A stretch of 5,169 nt of DNA from Gammaproteobacteria bacterium (lineage in GTDB: Bacteria; Pseudomonadota; Gammaproteobacteria; Competibacterales; Competibacteraceae), in NCBI GenBank assembly GCA_020047885.1, contig JAIFNF010000005.1, positions 1 through 5,169 on the forward strand. Reading direction: 5' to 3'. The translations under genes were made by a program, and so were the position numbers. Positions 1 to 5,169 of this stretch are shown piece after piece. Each line of letters starts with the position of its first letter. Position 1 is the first letter of the stretch. The notes beneath the pieces were generated by a model. It had not been told where the DNA came from and searched no databases. It was given only the letters and a program-made list of their open reading frames with translations.

Positions 1-89
1 CTGCAATGAACATTCTCCGATTGGGGCATCAATCGCTGGCTCTGAAGTGAGTCAGGAATCCCCGTCCTTTAGGGCGGGGAGGATGTCAA
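1..89 (+). mobile_element. Right end of an IS200/IS605-family transposon (body off the left edge)
   Basis: The stretch ending in GGATGTCAA at 81-89, preceded by a G+C-rich hairpin, is the classic right end of IS200/IS605-group elements. These move as single strands through a HUH transposase (TnpA) and usually carry tnpB. The terminal TCAA (86-89) matches the right-end cleavage tetranucleotide known from IS608, so the element/flank junction is placed after base 89. Only the extreme end is present. One plus-strand frame (starting at base 2) is open from the window edge through the hairpin, reading QESPSFRAGRMS across it, which resembles C-terminal tails of TnpB proteins. The frame stays open until a stop at 311-313, past the element boundary. 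No catalytic part of TnpB is visible, so I do not call it as a gene. The insertion lies 48 bases beyond the permease stop codon and leaves that gene intact. Confidence 0.8.
60..79 (+). repeat. Subterminal hairpin of the IS200/IS605 right end
   Basis: CCCCGTCC (60-67) pairs with GGGCGGGG (72-79) around a TTTA loop, giving an 8-bp stem with a single G-T wobble. In IS200/IS605 elements the subterminal hairpin is what TnpA recognises in single-stranded DNA. At the RNA level it also forms the last stem of the omega-RNA scaffold used by TnpB. It could incidentally slow transcription, but no T-run follows it, so it is not called as a terminator. Confidence 0.8.
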
Positions 90-137
90 AGTCTCTTAGA
101 ACGTGTAGCAATAGCGATGGGCAAACCCGGTGCCCGA

Positions 138-1598
138 CTAGAACGAGCCAAACATCGTGCCCAGGACGATCACCGCTACCAGCGCCACCATTGCGCCGAC
201 AATGCCGACCATCACGATATCGAAATAGCTTTTCTGGTGCGTGGAGCCACAGACCGCCAATAGCGTCACCACCGCGCCGTTATGCGGCAGGCTGTCGAGC
301 GTTCCCGCGCTAATCACCGCCACGCGATGCAGTAGCGCCGGATCGATGCCCAACTCGCCCGCCATTTGCAGGTAGGTGGCACCCAGCGCATCCAGGGCAA
401 TCGTCATCCCGCCCGACGCCGAACCGGTTAGCGCAGAGAGGATGTTGGTGGACAGGGCCAGCGAAACCAGTGGCCCGCCCTCAATCGACAGCACCCACTC
501 ACGCACGATCTCGAACGCCGGCATGGCGGCCACAACGGCTCCGAAACCCACCAGACTGGCGACGCTCAACACCGGCAAGGCGGCGGCGTTGGCCCCGGCA
601 TCGACGGTCGCACGCAGCACCGGCAGCCGCTGATAGTTCATCGCGACCAGGATGAGGATCGCGGCGATCAGCGCCACAATCACGGACCACACCCCGCTGA
701 CCGCTGACAACGGAACCTCTCCCCATTGCGCTTCGGCCAGAAAGCTAGTGTCAACACGCGGCAACACCCACATGGACATGATCAGATTGACGAGAACCAC
801 GGTGATCAACGGCAGTATGGCGACCCAAACCCCGGGACCTTGCTCGCTATGATGGCCGTGATGCACTTCAGGCGGATCAAACGTACCGGCGGTCGTAGCC
901 CGTTCGCGCACGAGGGGATCATTAGCCGCAGCATCCGCCGGATTCTGCGCCACTAGACTGTCACCGTAGCCTTCACCCTTGCGGCGGGCAACGGCCTCGG
1001 CGTGCGCCAGCCACCACAGGCCGAAGCCCAGCATGATGATCGCCGCGATGATGCCCAACCCCGGCGCGGCGAAGGGCGTCGTGCCGAAGAACGGCATGGG
1101 GATCGCGTTCTGGATCGCTGGCGTACCCGGCAAGGCGGACATGGTGAAAGTCGAGGTGCCGAGGGCAATCGCCGCCGGCATCAGGCGATTCGGAATGTCC
1201 GCCGCCCGAAACAGCGCTTGCGCCATTGGGCCAATGACGAAGAACGCGACGAACAGGCTGACACCGCCATAAGTGACCAGCGCCCCCGCCAGCACGACCG
1301 CCAGCATGGCGCGGCGTGGCCCCAGCCGTTCGGTCATGAAGCGGGCAATAGTCGAGACCGAGCCGCTATCGTCCATGAGTTTCCCGAACACGGCACCCAG
1401 GAGGAAGAGCGGAAAGAACTGGGCGAGAAATCCGCTCGCCGAAATCATGAAGGTTTGCGTCCAGTGCGCCAGGAGCGGTTCGCCGGCGGCAAGGGCGGCG
1501 ATCAATCCCGCCGCTGGCGCGAGAACCAGAATGCTCCAGCCGCGAAACGACAGCCAGATCAGGACCCCAAGGCCGAGTAGAATGCCTAACAATCCCAT
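138..1598 (-). CDS. GntP-family permease (H+/gluconate symporter-related; possible hydroxybutyrate transporter)
   Basis: A 486-residue, strongly hydrophobic inner-membrane protein with about 12-13 predicted membrane segments, starting within the first 18 residues and ending at about residue 482. Family hallmarks are the glycine/serine-rich stretch TGSASGGMTIAL at 391-402 and the conserved block at 430-455 containing DSLPHNGAV and GSTHQKSYFD. GntP proteins import gluconate or related hydroxy-acids with protons. The DSLPHNG-bearing branch is commonly found beside 3-hydroxybutyrate dehydrogenase, so a short hydroxy-acid is a plausible substrate (inference). A long hydrophilic loop at about 199-255 carries a histidine cluster (HHGHH, 246-250). 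It makes the protein somewhat longer than the roughly 440-460 residues usual for gluconate permeases. The ATG lies 3 bases after the upstream patatin stop, with GGAGGG ten bases before it, so the two genes are almost certainly cotranscribed. The gene looks complete; substrate specificity is uncertain. Confidence 0.9.
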   Translation of the reverse strand: MGLLGILLGLGVLIWLSFRGWSILVLAPAAGLIAALAAGEPLLAHWTQTFMISASGFLAQFFPLFLLGAVFGKLMDDSGSVSTIARFMTERLGPRRAMLAVVLAGALVTYGGVSLFVAFFVIGPMAQALFRAADIPNRLMPAAIALGTSTFTMSALPGTPAIQNAIPMPFFGTTPFAAPGLGIIAAIIMLGFGLWWLAHAEAVARRKGEGYGDSLVAQNPADAAANDPLVRERATTAGTFDPPEVHHGHHSEQGPGVWVAILPLITVVLVNLIMSMWVLPRVDTSFLAEAQWGEVPLSAVSGVWSVIVALIAAILILVAMNYQRLPVLRATVDAGANAAALPVLSVASLVGFGAVVAAMPAFEIVREWVLSIEGGPLVSLALSTNILSALTGSASGGMTIALDALGATYLQMAGELGIDPALLHRVAVISAGTLDSLPHNGAVVTLLAVCGSTHQKSYFDIVMVGIVGAMVALVAVIVLGTMFGSF

Positions 1599-1601
1599 GA
1601 G

Positions 1602-2654
1602 TTAAATTCCCTCCAACAGTTCGTCGAGATCGAGCGTCGAGCGCACGCCTAGATCGGCTCCGTGAGCGTCCAAAAACGCTTCGGCGGCACGGCGACCCTT
1701 ATCACGGAGCAGACAGAAAAAACTCCACTCCGCGAGAACCTTTGACGAGGAATTCAATTGGGTCATCTCTTCGCTGGCGATCCGGTGGATGCGCATTTTG
1801 GCCCAGACTTCGCCCTCGGTATGGCCGGTATCCGCCACGCGCCGCAACAACGCCGCAGCGCGCAGCTCTTTAATCAAGTTGGAGTTAAAGGCGATTTCAT
1901 TCAGCCGGTTATGGATCTCTCTCGCCGTCTTGGGCGTCCCGGGGCGTTCGACCGGGTTGATTTGGATCAGAATGGTATCTTGCGACGTGCATTCGCGCAC
2001 CAGTGGTGCCATGGAGGGGTTGCCGGAGTAGCCGCCGTCCCAATAGGCTTCGCCGTCGATCTCCACCGCCTTAAACATGGTCGGCAGGCACGCCGAGGCG
2101 AGCAGGACGTCGGGGGTCAGATCGGCGTTGCGGAAGATGCGGCCACGACCGGTGCGCACGTTGGTGGCGGTCACGAACAGGCGGATCGGGGCACTGGCGA
2201 CCCGGGCAAAGTCGATACTCTCCTCCAGAATCGCCCGCAAGGGATTCACAGGGCTGGCTGCGCCCAAATCGTAGGGCGAAAAAACCCGCGAGGCCAGGTC
2301 CATGGCTAAATAAACGGGTGAATAATCAAGCGTCCACAGACCGGTCAGGATTTCGAGAGGGCCACGGCGCAGCGGGCTGAGCAACGCGCCGTCCGAAACC
2401 CGTTTCCAGAATCTTTCGAGCGCTGCCCGGGCACCCTCCGGCCCGCTTGCGGCATAACCATCGGCCATCACCACCGCATTCATGGCTCCGGCTGAGGTCC
2501 CGGAAATCCCATCGAAGCGCAACCAGGGCACTTCAAGCAGGCGATCCAGGACACCCCAGGTGAACGCGCCGTGTGCGCCACCCCCTTGCAGCCCGAGGTC
2601 GACGAGGACGGTATCACGAGGCGGCGGCGCTTCGGCGGGGGTCTTGATAGTCAT
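1602..2654 (-). CDS. Patatin-like phospholipase family protein
   Basis: A 350-residue protein with the complete patatin signature. The glycine-rich oxyanion-hole loop GGGAHG is at 24-29, the nucleophile elbow GTSAG at 52-56 (Ser54), and the DGG motif at 206-208 supplies the catalytic Asp206. These make a Ser-Asp dyad that hydrolyses acyl esters of lipids. There is no evident signal peptide, so it is probably cytoplasmic or peripherally membrane-bound. The ATG at 2654 is chosen because AAGGAA lies 5 bases upstream and the glycine loop begins about 24 residues in. The frame is open further upstream (to 3053), but that part runs antisense through the efflux adaptor and has no family match. Residues 245-350 form a helical, charged C-terminal region. 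The gene heads an operon with the downstream GntP-family permease. Patatins of this type sit beside 3-hydroxybutyrate dehydrogenase in some proteobacteria (the bdhA-patD operon of Legionella pneumophila). That supports, but does not prove, a role in polyhydroxybutyrate or lipid turnover. Confidence 0.92.
   Translation of the reverse strand: MTIKTPAEAPPPRDTVLVDLGLQGGGAHGAFTWGVLDRLLEVPWLRFDGISGTSAGAMNAVVMADGYAASGPEGARAALERFWKRVSDGALLSPLRRGPLEILTGLWTLDYSPVYLAMDLASRVFSPYDLGAASPVNPLRAILEESIDFARVASAPIRLFVTATNVRTGRGRIFRNADLTPDVLLASACLPTMFKAVEIDGEAYWDGGYSGNPSMAPLVRECTSQDTILIQINPVERPGTPKTAREIHNRLNEIAFNSNLIKELRAAALLRRVADTGHTEGEVWAKMRIHRIASEEMTQLNSSSKVLAEWSFFCLLRDKGRRAAEAFLDAHGADLGVRSTLDLDELLEGI
1609..1614 (-). 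promoter_or_regulatory. Ribosome binding site of the GntP-family permease, inside the patatin gene
   Basis: Read on the minus strand this is GGAGGG, ten bases before the permease ATG. It lies within the last codons of the patatin gene (L-L-E-G-I-stop). Ribosomes finishing the patatin message would cover it, which suggests coupled translation of the two genes. Confidence 0.65.
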
Positions 2655-2659
2655 GCGAG

Positions 2660-2665
2660 TTCCTT
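2660..2665 (-). promoter_or_regulatory. Ribosome binding site deciding the patatin start
   Basis: On the minus strand AAGGAA precedes the ATG at 2654 by 5 bases. It is the best Shine-Dalgarno match near the N-terminal end of the patatin domain, and it favours this start over the longer open frame extending to 3053. Confidence 0.6.
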
Positions 2666-2700
2666 GGAGCGAAAGAATTGAAAAAGTAGAGAAGCCACAA

Positions 2701-2732
2701 TTAAAGTCTAAACTGTAACTTCCAAACTTTAA
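2701..2732. repeat. Inverted repeat TTAAAGT / ACTTTAA, candidate operator
   Basis: TTAAAGT (2701-2707) and ACTTTAA (2726-2732) are perfect 7-bp inverted copies separated by 18 bases. Within them, shorter AACT-type repeats recur at 2711-2714, 2717-2720 and 2725-2728. The spacing resembles two half-sites of a dimeric repressor bound in the middle of the divergent promoter region. In AT-rich DNA a 7-bp repeat can also occur by chance, so this is only a candidate. Confidence 0.3.
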
Positions 2733-2766
2733 ACCAGCTAATATTATCCGCAATACAAACTCTGCT

Positions 2767-2771
2767 GAGGG
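2767..2771 (+). promoter_or_regulatory. Ribosome binding site supporting a TTG start for the efflux adaptor
   Basis: GAGGG ends 7 bases before the TTG at 2779. No ATG or GTG occurs in this frame between the upstream in-frame stop (2716-2718) and the lipoprotein signal peptide. This site is therefore the main evidence that translation begins at TTG. Confidence 0.6.
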
Positions 2772-2778
2772 TTCCCCA

Positions 2779-3906
2779 TTGGAAAAAGTAACAACGTCCG
2801 CACTGTTTGAAACGACCCACGCAACCCTTGGCGCACGAGTAGCCGGTTTATCTGCGTTCGCGCTCCTCGCGCTGCTCACCGCCTGCAAGCCGGTTGCAGA
2901 ACCGGAACCCGAACCCATTCGCCCGGTTCGAGTGGTGACCGTCGAGAGCCGGGAAGGTGGTGAAACCGTGACGCTCACCGGACAAGTCGAGGCGCAGGAG
3001 GAGGTGAACCTGTCCTTTCGGGTCGGCGGACGCATGATCGAGCGTTCTGTCAATGTCGGCGATCAGGTCCGGGCCGGCCAGGTGGTCGCCCGACTGGAAT
3101 CGGATACTCCACGCAACGCGCTGCGGTCGGCCCGTGCGGAACTCACCGCCGCACGAGCGCGACTGGTCGAGGCGCAGAATAACTTCGAGCGCCATCGGTC
3201 GCTGCTGGACCGGGGGTTTATCACGCGCGCCATGTTCGATCAGGCGGAACAAGCCTTTCGAAGCGCACAGGCCCAGGTGGATTCGGTGCAGGCGCAGGCG
3301 AACATCGCCGAGACTCAACTGGGCTATGCCGACCTGATCGCCGCGTCGAGCGGAACCGTAACCTCCCGCCGCGCCGAACCGGGTGAAGTGGTCGCCGCTG
3401 GTCAGCCCATCATCCAGCTCGCCCGGGAAGGTGGTCGGGATGCCGTATTCGATGTTCCAGCGCGGATCATCGAGACCGCACCGGCCAATGCCGAAATCGC
3501 GGTAGTCCTGAGCAGCGATCCGAAGGTGCGCGCCACCGGGCGGGTACGGGAAGTCGCTCCGCAGGCCGATCCGGTGACGCGCACCTTCAAGGTTCGCATC
3601 GGCCTGAACGATCCGCCAGCGGCGATGCGGCTCGGCTCGACGGTGACCGGCAGCCTCCAGCTCGGCGCCGGACCGGGCCTGGAGATTCCCGCCTCAGCGC
3701 TGACTTCGGCGAATCAGCGCCCGGCGGTCTGGGTGCTCGACCCCGCCAGCAACACCGTGTCGCTGCGCAATATCGAGGTGCTGAGTTACGGCCTGGCCCG
3801 GGTGGCGGTCGCGGAAGGGTTGCAATCGGGCGACATCGTCGTGACCGCCGGGGTCCAGACCCTGCGTCCGGGCCAGCAGGTCCGGCTGCTTGGGACGCAA
3901 CCATGA
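2779..3906 (+). CDS. RND efflux periplasmic adaptor (membrane fusion protein), lipoprotein
   Basis: A 375-residue adaptor of the AcrA/MexA (HlyD-like) family that links an inner-membrane RND pump to an outer-membrane channel. The N-terminus is a lipoprotein signal: Arg20, a hydrophobic run at 21-35, and lipobox LTAC with the lipidated Cys36. The signal is followed by a Pro-Glu linker (EPEPEP, 41-46). The first barrel-sandwich half is at about 65-108 (VNLSFRVGGRM, then GDQVRAGQVVARL). A helical hairpin rich in Ala, Arg and Gln spans about 110-185. The returning lipoyl half is at about 186-215 (SSGTVTSRRAEPGEVV). A beta-barrel at about 222-295 and a membrane-proximal domain at about 298-372 complete the usual order. 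The start is TTG, the first in-frame candidate with a Shine-Dalgarno site; the first internal Met is residue 86, far too late. Lys follows the lipidated Cys, so the simple Asp+2 inner-membrane retention signal is absent. Its stop overlaps the pump's start (ATGA), indicating coupled translation. Length and domains look intact. Confidence 0.93.
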   Translation: MEKVTTSALFETTHATLGARVAGLSAFALLALLTACKPVAEPEPEPIRPVRVVTVESREGGETVTLTGQVEAQEEVNLSFRVGGRMIERSVNVGDQVRAGQVVARLESDTPRNALRSARAELTAARARLVEAQNNFERHRSLLDRGFITRAMFDQAEQAFRSAQAQVDSVQAQANIAETQLGYADLIAASSGTVTSRRAEPGEVVAAGQPIIQLAREGGRDAVFDVPARIIETAPANAEIAVVLSSDPKVRATGRVREVAPQADPVTRTFKVRIGLNDPPAAMRLGSTVTGSLQLGAGPGLEIPASALTSANQRPAVWVLDPASNTVSLRNIEVLSYGLARVAVAEGLQSGDIVVTAGVQTLRPGQQVRLLGTQP

Positions 3907-5169
3907 GCGGCTTCAATCTCTCCGAGTGGGCCATCCGCAACCGTTCGATCACCCTTTTCATTATGATCGTCGCCCTCGTCGCGGGGATCGGGTCCTTCTA
4001 CCAACTGGGCCGCGCCGAGGATCCGCCTTTCACCTTCCGCGCCATGGTCGTCAGAGCGGTCTGGCCGGGCGCCACCCTGGATGAAACGATCCGGCAGGTG
4101 ACCGAGCGCCTCGAACGCACCTTGCAGGAAGTCCCGAATCTGGACGATCTGCGCAGCTTCACCCGCGCCGGTGATGCCACCATCTTCGTGAACCTCAAGG
4201 GCAGCACGTCGGCCAAGGAGGTTCCGGACGCCTGGTATCAGGTCCGCAAGCGGGTGGCCGATATGCGCCACACCCTGCCGCAGGGAATCGTCGGTCCCTT
4301 CTTCAACGACGAGTTTGGCGACACCTTCGGGATCATCTATGCCTTCACCGCCGACGGTTTCACCCACCGGGAGTTGCGCGACCAGGTTGAGGACATCCGC
4401 TCGCAACTCCTGCAGGTCCCGGATGTCGCCAAGATCGATATTCTCGGCGCCCAGGATGAGGTGATTTACATCGACTTCTCGGTCGAGCGGCTCGCCGGTC
4501 TCGGGTTCGACCCGAGCGCTCTGATCGCGGCCTTGCAGGCACAGAACATCGTCATCCCCGCCGGCGTGCTGCGTACTGGCGAGGAGACGATCGCGCTGCG
4601 GGTCTCGGGCGCTTTCGCTTCCACGGTCCGCCGTGGCTTCACCGATCCGCCCCAACCGATGTTCCGGATCAATGGCCAGCCGGCGATCGGCCTGGCGATC
4701 GCCATGCGCGAGGGCGGCGATACCCTGGCGCTCGGGCGGAACATCGGGCAGGCCATCAAAAAAATTGCGGCGGACCTGCCGGTCGGCATCGAGGCCCGAC
4801 TGGTGGCGGATCAACCCCTGACGGTCGATCTGGCGATTAACGAATTCACCACCTCCCTGTGGCAGGCGATCGCCATTGTGCTTGTGGTGAGTTTCGTTGC
4901 CTTGGGGGTGCGGGCCGGCACGGTCGTGGCCATCACCATCCCGCTCACGCTGGCCGTGGTTTTTCCGATCATGGATCTGGCCAACATCGACCTTCAGCGC
5001 ATCTCGCTCGGTGCCCTGATCATCGCGCTGGCCCTCATGGTCGACGACGCCATGACCACCATCGACGCCATGAGCCGCCGCCTGGCCGCCGGCGACGACA
5101 AGGTGAGCGCCGGCATCTATGCCTATCGCCATCTCGCCTTCGCCATGCTGACCGGAACCCTGGTCACCA
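3903..5169 (+). CDS. RND efflux transporter permease, 3' end cut by the window; apparent internal deletion
   Basis: The first 422 residues of an AcrB-type proton-driven efflux pump; full-length relatives have about 1,020-1,050 residues. Visible parts are TM1 at about 16-33, the family motif RAEDPPF at 37-43, and a porter domain with NLKGSTSAKEVPD and FNDEFGDTFGIIY. TM2 at about 319-338, TM3 at about 340-360 and TM4 at about 367-388 follow. Asp381-Asp382 in TM4 (MVDDAMTT) correspond to the proton-relay pair Asp407-Asp408 of AcrB. The ATG overlaps the adaptor's stop by four bases, so the two proteins are translated together and form one complex. At residues 239-242 the protein passes directly from SGAFAS to TVRRGF. 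Relatives as I remember them have about 20-24 extra residues there, including an NF..GR.IRL.DIA-like strand at the end of the N-terminal docking subdomain. The frame is preserved. Substrates cannot be predicted. The family call is firm; whether the pump works is uncertain. Confidence 0.93.
   Translation, partial: MSGFNLSEWAIRNRSITLFIMIVALVAGIGSFYQLGRAEDPPFTFRAMVVRAVWPGATLDETIRQVTERLERTLQEVPNLDDLRSFTRAGDATIFVNLKGSTSAKEVPDAWYQVRKRVADMRHTLPQGIVGPFFNDEFGDTFGIIYAFTADGFTHRELRDQVEDIRSQLLQVPDVAKIDILGAQDEVIYIDFSVERLAGLGFDPSALIAALQAQNIVIPAGVLRTGEETIALRVSGAFASTVRRGFTDPPQPMFRINGQPAIGLAIAMREGGDTLALGRNIGQAIKKIAADLPVGIEARLVADQPLTVDLAINEFTTSLWQAIAIVLVVSFVALGVRAGTVVAITIPLTLAVVFPIMDLANIDLQRISLGALIIALALMVDDAMTTIDAMSRRLAAGDDKVSAGIYAYRHLAFAMLTGTLVT

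Larger units (their letters stand above)
1..105 (+). ncRNA. Possible 3' part of a TnpB omega-RNA with guide at about 90-105
   Basis: In tnpB-carrying IS200/IS605 elements a non-coding RNA spans the end of tnpB and the right end. It finishes with a guide of roughly 16 nt copied from the DNA flanking the element. If this element follows that rule, the scaffold ends at 89 and the guide begins AGTCTCTTAGAACGTG (90-105). This is inferred only from the recognised right end. The 5' part and TnpB itself lie outside the window, so the RNA may not be made if the element is a decayed or tnpB-less copy. Confidence 0.3.
2655..2778. promoter_or_regulatory. Divergent, AT-rich promoter region between the patatin/permease operon and the RND operon
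   Basis: These 124 bases separate two divergently transcribed operons and are visibly richer in A+T than the genes on either side, so both promoters should lie here. For the plus strand, two candidates are visible. One is TATTAT at 2742-2747 as a -10 box (5 of 6 matches) with only a weak -35 17 bases upstream. The other is TTGAAA at 2678-2683 as a -35 (5 of 6) with TAAAGT at 2702-2707 (4 of 6) 18 bases later. No convincing sigma-70 pair stands out for the minus strand. No regulator gene is visible in the window. Confidence 0.55.

Noticed and set aside
60..79. The GC-rich hairpin as a bidirectional terminator
   Set aside because: It belongs to the conserved transposon right end and has no adjacent T-run, so its structural role in transposition explains it better.
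119..135. Small inverted repeat GGGCA/TGCCC just after the permease stop, as a terminator
   Set aside because: The stem is only 5 bp and is not followed by a T-run on the minus strand, so it does not meet the form of an intrinsic terminator.
1002..1580. 192-codon plus-strand frame opposite the permease gene
   Set aside because: It is rich in Arg, Gln, Glu and Asp without recognisable motifs, which is typical of the complement of a GC-rich membrane protein gene.
1758..2309. 183-codon plus-strand frame opposite the patatin gene
   Set aside because: It covers the patatin catalytic region antisense, has no own ribosome site or family resemblance, and is explained by high GC content.
2655..3053. 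Upstream extension of the patatin frame (133 extra codons)
   Set aside because: It runs antisense through the adaptor's signal peptide and first domain, has no patatin-family content, and a good ribosome site supports the ATG at 2654.
3786..5132. Long minus-strand open frame (448 codons) antisense to the adaptor end and the pump
   Set aside because: Its translation is a low-complexity mix of Asp, Gly, Arg, His and Gln without any domain. It mirrors codon bias of the clearly recognised RND genes on the other strand.
1..5169. CRISPR arrays, tRNA or rRNA genes
   Set aside because: No regularly spaced direct repeats and no tRNA- or rRNA-like sequence were seen on reading. Almost all of the window from 138 onward is protein-coding.

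Overview
The window is about 5.2 kb of GC-rich bacterial DNA with densely packed genes. It suggests a proteobacterium, probably a gammaproteobacterium. The basis is the presence of a lipid-anchored RND adaptor with its pump, a GntP-type permease of the kind found beside 3-hydroxybutyrate genes in proteobacteria, and a typical IS200/IS605 right end. No genus can be assigned from sequence reading alone.

Layout, left to right. Bases 1-89 are the right end of an IS200/IS605-family transposon whose body lies off the left edge. They include a strong 8-bp hairpin and the terminal TCAA. Bases 90-137 are a short spacer in which I see no gene and no convincing terminator. Two genes follow on the minus strand: a patatin-like phospholipase (1602-2654), transcribed first, and a GntP-family permease (138-1598), whose start lies only 3 bases after the patatin stop. 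They look like a two-gene operon, possibly connected to 3-hydroxybutyrate/polyhydroxybutyrate metabolism (inference from known gene neighbourhoods).

An AT-rich divergent intergenic region (2655-2778) separates this pair from a plus-strand RND efflux operon. That operon consists of a lipoprotein periplasmic adaptor (2779-3906, TTG start) and the inner-membrane pump (3903 to beyond the right edge), joined by an ATGA stop/start overlap. An outer-membrane factor and a dedicated regulator are not visible in the window. The adaptor would bridge the pump to a TolC-like outer-membrane channel to expel toxic compounds.

The most notable observation is that the pump appears to lack about 20-24 residues of a conserved stretch in its first periplasmic half, at residues 239-242, while keeping its reading frame. 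Against remembered relatives this looks like a clean in-frame deletion in the docking-domain region. The second notable item is the transposon end, which predicts an omega-RNA whose guide would be the bases immediately after position 89. I found no clear evidence of an undescribed system in this window.
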